64,000 nt of DNA from Pseudogulbenkiania sp. MAI-1. GTDB lineage: Bacteria; Pseudomonadota; Gammaproteobacteria; Burkholderiales; Chromobacteriaceae. A program made the position numbers and the translations under genes. The notes under the pieces were generated by a model. It was not told the DNA's origin. It saw only the letters and a list, made by a program, of their open reading frames with translations, and made no database searches. The stretch spans positions 124,001 through 188,000 of the forward strand of contig NZ_AZUR01000001.1 in NCBI RefSeq assembly GCF_000527175.1. Direction: 5' to 3'. Positions 53,908 through 62,813 of this stretch are shown here, piece after piece. Each line of letters begins with the position of its first letter. The first letter of the stretch is position 1.

Positions 53908-54522
53908 TTAGCGCAGGCCGGAGATGTAGTCGGCCACCGCCTTCATTTCGGCATCGCTCATGCGGGAAGCCACATCCGACATGGTCGGATGCTGGCGCTC
54001 GGTGCCGGCCTTGAAGTCGTTCAGCTGCTTGACGATGTAGCCGGCGTGCTGGCTGTTCACGCGCGGGAACTGGTCCGGCATGCCGGCGCCGCCCGGGGCG
54101 TGGCAGGCCATACAGGCCGGAACGCCGGTGGCCGGGTTGCCGACGCGATAGATCTTCTTGCCCAGTGCCTGCAGGCTCTTGTCGGCCGCTTCGCGCGGCT
54201 TGACCTTCTGCTGGCTGAAGTAGGCGGTCACGTTCCACATGTCGTCGTCGGACAGCGGGGCGGCCATGCCCATCATGACCGGGTTCTTGCGGGTGCCCGC
54301 CTTGAACGCCTTCAACTGCTCGTACAGATACTTCTGGTGCTGACCGGCCAGCGTCGGGTTGGCCGAGGCCACGCTGTTGCCGTCCGCGCCGTGACAGGCG
54401 GCACATACCTGGTCGACGATCTGCTTGCCCTTGACCGGGTCGCCCTTGCCTACCGGGCCGGCAGCCAGCGCACTACCGGCCAGAGTCATGGCAGCCAGCG
54501 CCAACAGCATCTTGCGTTTCAT
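53908..54522 (-). CDS. Diheme cytochrome c4
   Basis: 204 residues with a signal peptide (cut near residue 20, SALA/AGPVGKGD). Two heme sites are CAACH (40-44) and CMACH (137-141), each with a distal Met candidate (MMGMAAPLSDDD and HPTMSDVASRMSD). The two-domain c4 fold carries electrons in the periplasm, commonly to terminal oxidases. It lies next to the genes that mature it. Confidence 0.93.
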   Translation of the reverse strand: MKRKMLLALAAMTLAGSALAAGPVGKGDPVKGKQIVDQVCAACHGADGNSVASANPTLAGQHQKYLYEQLKAFKAGTRKNPVMMGMAAPLSDDDMWNVTAYFSQQKVKPREAADKSLQALGKKIYRVGNPATGVPACMACHAPGGAGMPDQFPRVNSQHAGYIVKQLNDFKAGTERQHPTMSDVASRMSDAEMKAVADYISGLR

Positions 54523-54614
54523 GGTCGCTCCTCAGAGAGAGATTTCGTAAATATCTGTAAAAGTGGCAATTTCAAACCTGTTATTCTATACCAACTGCTT
54601 TCACCGTTACTACT

Positions 54615-55238
54615 ATGACGATTTTCCAGAACGCGCGCTTTTATACGACTGTCAACCATCTGAAGGACCTGCCGCCCACTCGGGCCGAGGTCGCCTTCGT
54701 GGGGCGCTCCAACGCCGGCAAGTCGAGCGCCATCAACACCCTGGCCAATCGGACCCGGCTCGCCTTCGTGTCCAAGACGCCGGGGCGGACCCAGCACATC
54801 AACTTCTTCGACCTGGGCGAGGAGCGCTACCTGGTCGACTTGCCGGGCTACGGTTACGCCGAGGTGCCGGAAGCGGTGCGTACCCACTGGGTGGCCTTGC
54901 TCGGGCGCTATCTGCAGACCCGGCAGAGCCTGGTCGGCCTCATTATGATCATGGATAGCCGCCATCCGTTGAAGGAACTCGACTGGAAGATGCTGGAGTT
55001 CTTCCGCGAGACCGGCCGGCCGGTGCACATCCTGCTGTCGAAGAGCGACAAATTATCTCGCCTGGAACAGCAGAAAACCTTGGCCTCGGTCAAAAAAGCG
55101 CTGGCGGACTACCCGGCGGTCAGCGTGCAGCTGTTCTCCAGCCTGAAGAAGAGCGGCGGCGAGACGGTGGAAGAAGTGGTGGTGCGCTGGTTCGACGACT
55201 ACCTGGCGCCAGGCCCGGAGGAGGGACCGGCGGCGTGA
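54615..55238 (+). CDS. engB: Ribosome biogenesis GTPase EngB/YihA
   Basis: 207 residues. G1 is GRSNAGKSS, G2 lies in the TPGRTQ stretch, G3 is DLPGYG and G4 is SKSDKL. EngB helps assemble the 50S subunit and is usually essential. Divergent from cytochrome c4 in a 92-bp gap. Followed by a hairpin-rich region and a strong terminator. Confidence 0.96.
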   Translation: MTIFQNARFYTTVNHLKDLPPTRAEVAFVGRSNAGKSSAINTLANRTRLAFVSKTPGRTQHINFFDLGEERYLVDLPGYGYAEVPEAVRTHWVALLGRYLQTRQSLVGLIMIMDSRHPLKELDWKMLEFFRETGRPVHILLSKSDKLSRLEQQKTLASVKKALADYPAVSVQLFSSLKKSGGETVEEVVVRWFDDYLAPGPEEGPAA

Positions 55239-55249
55239 TGGAACTTTGC

Positions 55250-55366
55250 CGGGGGTGGCAAGCCTAATTGGCAGGTGACCTCACCTCCCGCTTGCCTCCC
55301 TGAGCGGGTGCCTTTTGCTGACACTAAAGGCTATTTGGCCCCGGCATCGACGTGCCGGGGTTTTTT
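55250..55366 (+). ncRNA. Candidate C-rich-loop small RNA or structured 3' UTR after engB
   Basis: Four short hairpins stand in a row: TGCC-loop-GGCA, AGGTGACCTCACCT, CCCGCT-TGCCTCCCTG-AGCGGG and GCCTTTT-loop-AAAGGC. They are followed by the terminator at 55339. The exposed segments CCTCCC occur twice and are complementary to ribosome binding sites, as in the anti-Shine-Dalgarno sibling sRNAs of Neisseria. No separate promoter is certain; it may be processed from the engB transcript. Confidence 0.35.
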
Positions 55367-55367
55367 A
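55339..55367 (+). terminator. Rho-independent terminator after engB
   Basis: Perfect stem CCCCGGCA / TGCCGGGG with a 6-base loop, then six T. Confidence 0.9.
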
Positions 55368-55390
55368 TTGCTGCCGCCCGCGCCCGGCAA

Positions 55391-55421
55391 ACAAAAGGCA
55401 GGGATGATGATTCCCTGCCTT
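55391..55421 (-). terminator. Rho-independent terminator after rlpA
   Basis: On the minus strand AAGGCAGGGA pairs with TCCCTGCCTT and is followed by TTGTTTG. It lies 17 bases after the rlpA stop. Confidence 0.85.
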
Positions 55422-55437
55422 GCTGGTGGGAGCAGCG

Positions 55438-56307
55438 TCAGATGCCGCCCTGAATCACCGAATTCTCCACATTCAGCGCCTCGGCCACGGTGCGGGCCGC
55501 CTTCTGCGAGCGGAACGGCCCGAGCTGGACGGTATAGCGCCCATCCCGGTTGACGATGCCGAGCTTGGCATCGTACTTGGCGTCCAGGTCCTTCTCGATC
55601 TGGCTCATGTGAGCCTCGGCAGTGGCCAGGCGAGTGAAGCTGCCCAGCTTCAGGTAGGCATCGTCGCTGCTGGCCTTGAGCGGGCTGTCCGGACGGCTGG
55701 TCGCCACCGTCTCGCCGTCGTCGTCGGGCCAGACCCGCTCCACCTTGATCGGCGCGCTGCCCTGCTTGATGTAGCCCAGTTTGTAGGCCGCGGCGTACGA
55801 CAGGTCCATCAGGCGCCCACGGTGGAACGGGCCGCGGTCGTTGATGCGCACGATCACCGACTTGCCGTTCCTCAGGTTGGTGACCCGGGCGTAGCTCGGG
55901 ATCGGCAGCGTCGGATGGGCCGCGGTCATGGCGAACATGTCGTAGCGCTCGCCCGAGGTGGTCTGGCGGCCGTGGAACTGTTTGCCGTACCACGAGGCGC
56001 GGCCCTTGGCCACGTAGGGTTTGTCGCTGGTGTCGGGACGGAAGCTCATGCCCAGCGCCGAGTAAGGCAGGTTGGCGGCCTTGATCAGCGGTTCGTCCTG
56101 CGGTACGGCGTCCGGCACCAGATCGAGGTTGGCCGGGATACGCTCGGCCGGGCCGTCGTTCTGGAAGTACTTGCCGTTGGCGGCCACAGTCTTCTTGCCC
56201 GACTTGGCCGACGCTTGACTGGTAGCGCTGGCGGATTTGACGGTGGTACAGGCCACCAGCGCGAGACTAATGAACACTAGCCACAGCCATCGGAATACAG
56301 GTTTCAT
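55438..56307 (-). CDS. rlpA: RlpA-family septal lytic transglycosylase with SPOR domain
   Basis: 289 residues. The lipobox LVAC puts lipid on Cys20. The double-psi beta-barrel RlpA domain (about 100-195) has GRASWYGKQFHGRQTTSGERYD, MTAAHPTLP with the catalytic-type Asp/His pair region, and VRINDRGPFHRGRLMDLS. The SPOR domain (about 215-285) starts YLKLGSFTRLATAEAHM and binds denuded glycan at the division site. In P. aeruginosa RlpA cleaves such glycan to help daughter cells separate. Confidence 0.92.
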   Translation of the reverse strand: MKPVFRWLWLVFISLALVACTTVKSASATSQASAKSGKKTVAANGKYFQNDGPAERIPANLDLVPDAVPQDEPLIKAANLPYSALGMSFRPDTSDKPYVAKGRASWYGKQFHGRQTTSGERYDMFAMTAAHPTLPIPSYARVTNLRNGKSVIVRINDRGPFHRGRLMDLSYAAAYKLGYIKQGSAPIKVERVWPDDDGETVATSRPDSPLKASSDDAYLKLGSFTRLATAEAHMSQIEKDLDAKYDAKLGIVNRDGRYTVQLGPFRSQKAARTVAEALNVENSVIQGGI

Positions 56308-56344
56308 TGCACCTCCCTATGCTGTTGGGCCAACAGGTGAACGC

Positions 56345-56809
56345 TCAGCTTCCTCCCGCAAAATCGTTCTGCCGCCACGCCTCGAACACCATGACGGCGA
56401 CGGCATTGGACAGATTCATGCTGCGTGACTCGGGTTGCATCGGCAGGCGGACACGTCGGTCCGCTGGAAACGAATCCAGGACTTCCTGCGGCAGGCCACG
56501 TGATTCGGGGCCGAACAACAATACATCTCCGGGTCGGAAAGCTATCTGGTCATGCCGCGTCGCCCCCTTGGTGGTGGCCGCGAAGATACGGCGGCCGTTC
56601 AGGGCGGTGCGGCAGGCTTCCCAGTTCTCGTGGACGACCAGGCGAGCGTACTCGTGGTAGTCGAGACCGGCGCGACGCAGCTTGGCGTCCTCCAGTGGGA
56701 AACCTAACGGTTTGACCAGGTGCAGTTCACAGCCGGTGTTGGCACATAATCGAATCACATTGCCCGTGTTGGGCGGTATTTCCGGCTGAAAGAGAACAAC
56801 TGTGAACAT
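56345..56809 (-). CDS. trmL: tRNA (cytidine/uridine-34)-2'-O-methyltransferase
   Basis: 154 residues of the SPOUT family. QPEIPPNTGNVIRLCANTG near the start, LLFGPESRGLP, and the knot segment LPMQPESRSMNLSNAVAVM identify TrmL, which methylates the wobble base of two leucine tRNAs. Length is typical. It lies 37 bases upstream of the rlpA promoter region and downstream of comF. Confidence 0.95.
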   Translation of the reverse strand: MFTVVLFQPEIPPNTGNVIRLCANTGCELHLVKPLGFPLEDAKLRRAGLDYHEYARLVVHENWEACRTALNGRRIFAATTKGATRHDQIAFRPGDVLLFGPESRGLPQEVLDSFPADRRVRLPMQPESRSMNLSNAVAVMVFEAWRQNDFAGGS

Positions 56810-56848
56810 CGTTGGCAGGCGGATTGTTCCAAGGAATCAAAAAGTTGG

Positions 56849-57559
56849 TCAAGTTTTTAGGCTTGTTGCCCGTGCCAGCACCCAGGCCTCGACCCGTTTC
56901 GCCCCCTGATTTTTGAGGGCGGAGGCGAGCGAGGACAGGGTGGCGCCGGAGGTCGCTACGTCGTCGACGATGGCGATGCAAAGCCCGTCCAAGCGGCGTT
57001 TTACGCCAAATGCATCATTCATGTTGCGGTGCCGTTCGGCGCGCTCGAGCGTCGCCTGAACCCGGGTGTTGTATTTTCGCCAACACAGATCGGCGGCAAA
57101 CCGTGCTTGCATTGTAGCAGCGAGTGCTTTTGCCAGCTCGTGACTTTGATTGAAACCGCGTGCGGCAAGTCGTTCTTTTGCCAGCGGAACGGGCACGACG
57201 AGGTCGATCGGAGAGGTGGCAATCGGGGCTTCGTGGGCCAGCAGCCGGCCCAGTGCGCCGGCCATTTCCAGCCGCTTCCCGTACTTGAAGGCGTGGATCA
57301 GGCCGTCCAGGGGGTAGTCAAAACGATAGGAAACGTGTAGCGCATCGAACGCCGGCGGATGGTGCTGGCACGCCCCGCACAGGCGGCCTGTGGCGAGCGG
57401 TTCGGCGCAGTGCGGGCAGCGTTCCGCCGGCAGCCGCGGCAGGCTGGCCCGGCATCCCGGACACAGGCCGTGGCGCGTGCCGGGCACGCCGCACAGCAGG
57501 CAGGATTGATTAAAAAATAATCTATTGTCAACTAATCGGTCAAAAAGGTTTGACAGCAT
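56849..57559 (-). CDS. comF: ComF-family phosphoribosyltransferase-like protein
   Basis: 236 residues. Two zinc-type Cys clusters lie at the N-terminus (CLLCG...CPGC and CPHC...CGAC), then a PRTase fold with the PRPP-binding signature CIAIVDDVATSGATL. GFNQSHELAKALA is typical of ComF, needed for uptake of single-stranded DNA in natural competence. I chose the ATG at 57559 (MLSNLFDR). This start codon overlaps a plus-strand ATG at 57558 in the bioB frame. Confidence 0.9.
   Translation of the reverse strand: MLSNLFDRLVDNRLFFNQSCLLCGVPGTRHGLCPGCRASLPRLPAERCPHCAEPLATGRLCGACQHHPPAFDALHVSYRFDYPLDGLIHAFKYGKRLEMAGALGRLLAHEAPIATSPIDLVVPVPLAKERLAARGFNQSHELAKALAATMQARFAADLCWRKYNTRVQATLERAERHRNMNDAFGVKRRLDGLCIAIVDDVATSGATLSSLASALKNQGAKRVEAWVLARATSLKT
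57525..57556. promoter_or_regulatory. Candidate BirA operator between comF and bioB
   Basis: TTGTCAACT (57525-57533) and GGTTTGACA (57547-57555) are imperfect inverted halves like the BirA site TTGTAAACC...GGTTTACAA, here 13 bases apart. It lies just before the comF start codon, so it could act on both divergent genes. Confidence 0.45.
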
Positions 57560-57695
57560 GACGGCCCCGCGACAAGATGCGCTCAACAAAATTTCTCGTG
57601 ATCTTCACCCTATGTCAGGCGCCGCCGGGCGGGAAGGGAGCGCGGTCGGCCGCGACTTCCCTGCCGGCGATGCGCCGGCGCCACGGATAGAGCCC

Positions 57696-58679
57696 ATGCA
57701 ACCGTCTACCATTACTTTCCAACGTCCTGCCACCCCGCACCCCGAGTCCGCCAGCTGGAGCGTGGACGAAGTCGAGGCGCTGCTCGCGCTGCCGTTCATG
57801 GAGCTGGTGTTCCGCGCCGCGGAAATCCACCGCCAGTTCTTCGACCCGACCAAGGTCCAGCTCTCCACGCTGGTATCGATCAAGACCGGCGGCTGTCCGG
57901 AGGACTGCGGCTACTGCCCGCAGTCGGTACACCACGACACCCCGGTGGAAAACCAGCCGATGATGACGGTGGACGAAGTGGTCGAGGCCGCCCGTCTGGC
58001 CAAGCAGAACGGTGCCGGCCGCTTTTGCATGGGCGCGGCCTGGCGCGGTCCGAAGGATGCCGATCTGGAGAAGACGCTGGACATGGTGAAGCGGGTCAAG
58101 GCGCTGGGCCTGGAGACCTGTGCCACCTTCGGCCTGCTGAAGGACGGCCAGGCGGAAAAACTCAAGGATGCCGGCCTCGACTACTACAACCATAATCTGG
58201 ATACCGCGCCGGACAAGTACGCCGACATCATCCAGACGCGCGACTACGAGGACCGTCTGGACACGCTGGGCAAGGTGCGCGGCGCCGGCTTGTCGGTGTG
58301 CTGCGGCGGCATCGTCGGCATGAACGAGACCCGCACCGACCGCGCCGGCCTGATCGCCCAGCTCGCCAACCTCGACCCGCAGCCGGAATCGGTGCCGGTC
58401 AACAACCTGGTCAAGGTGACCGGCACGCCGCTCGACGGCGCCGAGCCGCTCGACTGGACCGAGTTCGTGCGCACCATCGCGGTGGCGCGCATTACCATGC
58501 CCAAGAGCTACGTGCGGCTGTCGGCTGGCCGGCGCGAGATGCCGGAGGCGATGCAGGCGCTGTGTTTCATGGCCGGCGCCAACTCCATCTTCTATGGCGA
58601 CAAGCTCTTGACCACCGGTAACCCGGACGTCGACGCGGACCGCGTGCTGATGGAGAAGCTGGACTTGGCTCCGCTCTAA
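57696..58679 (+). CDS. bioB: Biotin synthase
   Basis: Radical-SAM enzyme inserting sulfur into dethiobiotin. 327 residues from the ATG at 57696. The cluster-binding motif is GGCPEDCGYCPQS (CxxxCxxC), with YNHNLDTAP and the second-cluster Cys in ATFG...SVCCGGIVGMNETR. A longer in-frame start at 57558 would add 46 residues with no family features, so the shorter start is preferred, though its ribosome site is weak. The leader of about 140 bases follows the candidate BirA site. Confidence 0.94.
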   Translation: MQPSTITFQRPATPHPESASWSVDEVEALLALPFMELVFRAAEIHRQFFDPTKVQLSTLVSIKTGGCPEDCGYCPQSVHHDTPVENQPMMTVDEVVEAARLAKQNGAGRFCMGAAWRGPKDADLEKTLDMVKRVKALGLETCATFGLLKDGQAEKLKDAGLDYYNHNLDTAPDKYADIIQTRDYEDRLDTLGKVRGAGLSVCCGGIVGMNETRTDRAGLIAQLANLDPQPESVPVNNLVKVTGTPLDGAEPLDWTEFVRTIAVARITMPKSYVRLSAGRREMPEAMQALCFMAGANSIFYGDKLLTTGNPDVDADRVLMEKLDLAPL

Positions 58680-58703
58680 GCCTTCTTTGTCTATGCAACA
58701 ACG

Positions 58704-58754
58704 CTGGCCGAAGCCGCGCGGGTCGTAATGCCCGCCGCTTCGGCCAGGCTTTTA
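58704..58754 (+). terminator. Terminator-like hairpin between bioB and bioF
   Basis: CTGGCCGAAGC and GCTTCGGCCAG form an 11-bp outer stem, and GCGGG / CCCGC an inner one. GCTTTTATC follows. It lies only 12 bases before bioF, so it may cut bioF expression relative to bioB or be read through. Confidence 0.6.
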
Positions 58755-58766
58755 TCGGGGATTGCC

Positions 58767-59915
58767 ATGCTGCCACAGCACCTGTCCGCCGCCCTGCTGG
58801 AGCTGGACGCCAGCCACAGCCGCCGCACCCGGCTCACGCTGGAGAGCCCGCAGGGCGCGCAGATCCGCGTCGATGGGCGCGACTACCTGGCGTTCGCCAG
58901 CAACGATTACCTGGGCCTCGCCAACCACCCGGCGCTGATCGAGGCCGCCCGCGAGGGGCTCGCGCGCTGGGGGCTGGGCGGCGGCGCCTCGCACCTGGTG
59001 GCGGGTCACTTCGGCGCGCACCAGCAGGCCGAAGACGAGCTGGCCGCCTTCGTCGGCACGCCGGCCGCGCTGCTGTTCGGTTCCGGCTACGCCGCCAACC
59101 TGGCGGTGATCACCAGCCTGCTGGGGCGCGACGACGCGGTGTTCGCCGACCGCCTCAACCACGCCTCGCTCAACGACGCCTGCCTGTTGTCGCGCGCGGC
59201 CTTCAAGCGCTTCCGCCACAACGATCTCGACCATCTGGAAAGCCTGCTCAAGAGCACACCGGCCAGGAGCCGGCTGATCGCCGTCGACGCCGTGTACAGC
59301 ATGGATGGCGACGAGGCGCCGCTGGTCGAATTGTTGCGGCTGGCCGAACGCTACGACGCCTGGCTGTACCTGGATGACGCGCACGGCTTCGGCGTGTTCG
59401 GCGAGGGGCGCGGCAGCATGGCGGAGCAGGGCATCGCCGGCGAGCGGCTGATCTACATGGCGACGTTGGGCAAGGCCGCCGGCGTGGCGGGCGCCTTCGT
59501 CGCCGGTTCGGCGGAGCTGATCGACTGGCTGGTCAACAAGGCGCGCACCTATATCTTCACCACTGCCCAGCCGCCGGCGCTGGCCGAGGCGGTGCGGGCC
59601 AGTTTGTCCCTGATCGCCGGCGAACCGTGGCGGCGCGAACGACTCACACAGCATATAGAATTGCTACGGCATACCCTTTCTGGCGTTAAATATCCATTAC
59701 AGGCTTCCCGTAGTCCGATCCAGCCGCTTATGATAGGCGGCAACGAGCAGGTCATGACATTGTCCGCCCGGTTGCGGGCAGAAGGCCTGTGGGTGCCGGC
59801 CATCCGCCCGCCCACGGTACCGGAAGGGAGCGCCCGTCTGCGCATCTCGTTGTCGGCGGCGCACGAGGCCGGGCAGGTGCAACGTCTGGCGGACGCCATC
59901 ATCGCCATGTCATGA
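58767..59915 (+). CDS. bioF: 8-amino-7-oxononanoate synthase
   Basis: PLP enzyme joining pimeloyl-ACP (or CoA) with alanine in biotin synthesis. 382 residues. SNDYLGLANHP near the start, HGFGVFGEGRGS, and MATLGKAAGVAGAFVAG with the PLP Lys are the family marks. The ATG at 58767 is chosen. Second gene of the biotin locus. Confidence 0.94.
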   Translation: MLPQHLSAALLELDASHSRRTRLTLESPQGAQIRVDGRDYLAFASNDYLGLANHPALIEAAREGLARWGLGGGASHLVAGHFGAHQQAEDELAAFVGTPAALLFGSGYAANLAVITSLLGRDDAVFADRLNHASLNDACLLSRAAFKRFRHNDLDHLESLLKSTPARSRLIAVDAVYSMDGDEAPLVELLRLAERYDAWLYLDDAHGFGVFGEGRGSMAEQGIAGERLIYMATLGKAAGVAGAFVAGSAELIDWLVNKARTYIFTTAQPPALAEAVRASLSLIAGEPWRRERLTQHIELLRHTLSGVKYPLQASRSPIQPLMIGGNEQVMTLSARLRAEGLWVPAIRPPTVPEGSARLRISLSAAHEAGQVQRLADAIIAMS

Positions 59916-59978
59916 GTTTCAGGGGGGGCCTGCCGTGTTTTGCCGGATATCCCGGCCGTTACCTACTACGATAATGAC

Positions 59979-62813
59979 ATGAATAGCACGGTAGACTATC
60001 TCCACGCGCCGCAGGCCGCCGCCGAGGCGGCCCTGGCCTTGGTCGGCGCGCACGAGCGCCCTGCCCAGGTGGCTGTCTGGGCACGGGTCGGTACGGTATG
60101 GCAATGCCTGGCCTCGCACGGCCCTATAGAGACGCTGGTGTCCCCCGAGGAACTGCAGCGTGGGCGGCTGCCGGGACCGGACGGCGGGGCCGAGGCGCTC
60201 AAGAGCGGCAACGACTTGCTCGGCTGGCTGATCTGGCGCGGTCCGAAACCGGATAGCTGGCACCAGGTGGCGCTGCTGTTGACCGGCCACCTGCTGGCCG
60301 CGCGGCTGCACTCCGAGCAGACCATCTCCCGCATCACCCACGAGACCATGCTCGAGATGAGCCGGCTTGCCAGCGAGTGCGCCAGCCTGGAGGCCTTCCT
60401 GCCCGGCCTCCACCGCCTGCTGGGGCGGCTGCTGGATGCCCGCAACTTCTATATCGCACTGCTGGACGAACAGGCCAACGCGCTCAGTTTCCCGTTCTAC
60501 GCCGATCTGTGCGAACCGGCCCGCGAGTGGCCGCGGCCGGAGCAGCGTTTCCCCTTGGGCGGGCAGCCGCCGTCGCTGACCGCCTACCTGATGGCCGGCG
60601 GCAAGCCGCTGCTGCTGTCGCGACGCATGCTGGAAACGCTGCAGCACAACGGCGAGATCCAGGTGCACGGCCCGCTGCCGGAGAGCTGGATGGGGGTGCT
60701 GCTGCACAATATCGCCGGCCAGCCGATCGGCGCGGTGGCATTGCAAAGCTACCAGCCGGACCATAGCTACAGCCCGGCCGAGCAATCGCTGTTCCAGTTC
60801 GTCGCGCTGCATATCGGCCACGTGCTGGCCCGGGTGCAGGTGCGCAATCAGCTGGAACAACAGGTGTGGCTGCGAACCTGCGAGCTGGAGGGCGCCAACG
60901 CCCGGCTGCGCAACGAAGTGGCCGAGCGTCAGTTGGCCGAGAAGCGCCAGAGCGTGCTGTTCCTGATCGCCGAGCTGTCCAATACCAGCCTGTCGCTCGA
61001 AGCCTTCCTGGGCGGCGTGCACCGCTTGCTAGGGGAGCTGCTGCCGGCGCGCAATTGCCTGGTCGCGCTGTATGACCAAGACCACGACCTGATTTCCTTC
61101 CCCTACTACCAGGATGAGCGTTGCTCGTCGCACAAGGCGCGCAAACCGGGCAAGGGCTACATCGAGCAGGTGCTGTACAGCGGCCAGGCGCTGCAGGTGA
61201 ACTCGTCGCGGGTGACGGGTGACGACGCCATGCTGCCGCGCAGCTGGCTGGGGGTGCCGCTGTACCACGGCCACGACCTGCTCGGCGTGCTGGCGGTGCA
61301 AAGCTACGACGAGCAGGTGCAATACAGCTTCCGTGAGCAGGAACTGCTGGAGTTCGTCGCCAACAACATCGGTGCGGCGCTGGCGCGCATCCACGCCATG
61401 GAGGCGCTGCAGGCCGCCTACCTCGAGCTGGAGGAGCGGGTGCGCGAGCGCACCAGCGAGCTGGACGCCGCCAACGCCCAGCTGGAGTTCGACAGCCTGC
61501 ACGACCCGCTGACCAAGCTGCCCAACCGCACCTATTTCGCCCGCGCCCTGCGCCGCAGCTGGGAGGCCTACGTCAACGGCACCGGCGAGCGCTTCGCCGT
61601 GCTGTTCATCGACCTCGACCGCTTCAAGCTGGTCAACGACACGCTGGGCCACCTGGCCGGAGACCACCTGCTGTTCGAGGCCGGGGCGCGCATCCGCAGC
61701 TGCCTGCGCCACAGCGACTTCGTGGCGCGGCTGGGCGGCGACGAGTTCGCCGCGCTGCTGTTCGGCATCGAGGCGCACGGCTGCGAGCAGACCGCGCGCA
61801 TGATCGTGGGCGAGTTCGACCGACCGGTGGTGCTGATGGGGCGGGAAGTGTTCACCACCGCCAGCGTCGGCGTGGTGATCGCCGACAAGTCCTATTATCA
61901 GCGCTCGGAAGACGTGCTGCGCGACGCCGACCACGCCATGTACCGCACCAAGCAGCAGGGGCGCCACGGCTACACCTTGTTCAACCACGAGCTGCGCCTC
62001 AACCAGGCCGATCAGCTGGCGCTGGAATCGGAGCTGCGCCGGGCGCTGGAGGTGGACGATCAGCTGACCCCGTTCTTCCAGCCCTTCATAGACGCCAAGA
62101 GTGGCGCGCTGGAGGGCTTCGAGGCGCTGGTGCGCTGGCAGCATCCGACACGCGGCCTGATTTCCCCTGCCATCTTCCTGCCGATGGCCGAGGAGAGTGG
62201 CCTGATCATGCGCGTGGACCGCTACATGATCGAGGCGGCGGCGCGCCAATTGCGCCAGTGGATGGACGAGGGACGGCTGGAGGGCGATGTGTCGCTGCAC
62301 ATCAACCTGTCGTCGGCCAATTTCCACGATCCGGAACTGTTGAGCTGGATGGCGGCGCTGATCCGGCGCTACGCGCTGCCCGCCGGCACGCTGCACCTGG
62401 AAGTGACGGAGAGCGCGCTGATCGACGTGCCGGACGTGGCCGCCGAGGTGATCCAGGCGCTGCACGACATGGGGGTGCGGCTGGCGTTGGACGATTTCGG
62501 TACCGGCTACTCGGCGCTGTCCTACCTGCACCGCTACCATTTCGACGTGCTCAAGATCGACCAGTCCTTCGTCGCCGACCTCGACCAGAAGCAGGAATCG
62601 GCAGCCATCGTGCGCGCCATCCTGGCGCTGGCCGAGGCGCTGGACCTGGACGTGGTGGCCGAGGGGGTGGAAACCGGCATGCAGCTGAGGACGCTGCGCG
62701 ACATGGGCTGCAGCAAGCTGCAGGGCTTCTATTTCGCCACGCCGGCGCCGGCCTCGCGCATCGATTGGGACCGCCTGGCCGGCTTTGCCAGCAGCTTCCG
62801 GCATGTCGCCTGA
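59979..62813 (+). CDS. GAF-GAF-GGDEF-EAL cyclic-di-GMP protein
   Basis: 944 residues, no membrane helix. Two GAF domains (about 120-285 and 320-470) look like an internal duplication: SLEAFLPGLHRLLGRLLDARN and SLEAFLGGVHRLLGELLPARN match closely. A coiled coil leads to a GGDEF domain (about 500-660; LGGDEF intact, preceded by RHSD, an I-site) and an EAL domain (about 685-930; EGFEALVRW, and ALDDFGTGYSAL). Both catalytic motifs look usable. I chose ATG at 59979; no strong ribosome site is seen, and a TTG 39 bases upstream is possible. It sits inside the biotin gene cluster and overlaps the next gene by 11 bases. Confidence 0.88.
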   Translation: MNSTVDYLHAPQAAAEAALALVGAHERPAQVAVWARVGTVWQCLASHGPIETLVSPEELQRGRLPGPDGGAEALKSGNDLLGWLIWRGPKPDSWHQVALLLTGHLLAARLHSEQTISRITHETMLEMSRLASECASLEAFLPGLHRLLGRLLDARNFYIALLDEQANALSFPFYADLCEPAREWPRPEQRFPLGGQPPSLTAYLMAGGKPLLLSRRMLETLQHNGEIQVHGPLPESWMGVLLHNIAGQPIGAVALQSYQPDHSYSPAEQSLFQFVALHIGHVLARVQVRNQLEQQVWLRTCELEGANARLRNEVAERQLAEKRQSVLFLIAELSNTSLSLEAFLGGVHRLLGELLPARNCLVALYDQDHDLISFPYYQDERCSSHKARKPGKGYIEQVLYSGQALQVNSSRVTGDDAMLPRSWLGVPLYHGHDLLGVLAVQSYDEQVQYSFREQELLEFVANNIGAALARIHAMEALQAAYLELEERVRERTSELDAANAQLEFDSLHDPLTKLPNRTYFARALRRSWEAYVNGTGERFAVLFIDLDRFKLVNDTLGHLAGDHLLFEAGARIRSCLRHSDFVARLGGDEFAALLFGIEAHGCEQTARMIVGEFDRPVVLMGREVFTTASVGVVIADKSYYQRSEDVLRDADHAMYRTKQQGRHGYTLFNHELRLNQADQLALESELRRALEVDDQLTPFFQPFIDAKSGALEGFEALVRWQHPTRGLISPAIFLPMAEESGLIMRVDRYMIEAAARQLRQWMDEGRLEGDVSLHINLSSANFHDPELLSWMAALIRRYALPAGTLHLEVTESALIDVPDVAAEVIQALHDMGVRLALDDFGTGYSALSYLHRYHFDVLKIDQSFVADLDQKQESAAIVRAILALAEALDLDVVAEGVETGMQLRTLRDMGCSKLQGFYFATPAPASRIDWDRLAGFASSFRHVA

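Noticed and set aside
55239..55370. 6S RNA, SRP RNA or tmRNA after engB
   Set aside because: The length and key conserved motifs of these RNAs are missing. Only a generic sRNA candidate is kept.
57558..57695. N-terminal extension of BioB
   Set aside because: The 46 added residues have no family similarity, and the BirA-like site lies right at this start. The 57696 start gives a normal BioB.
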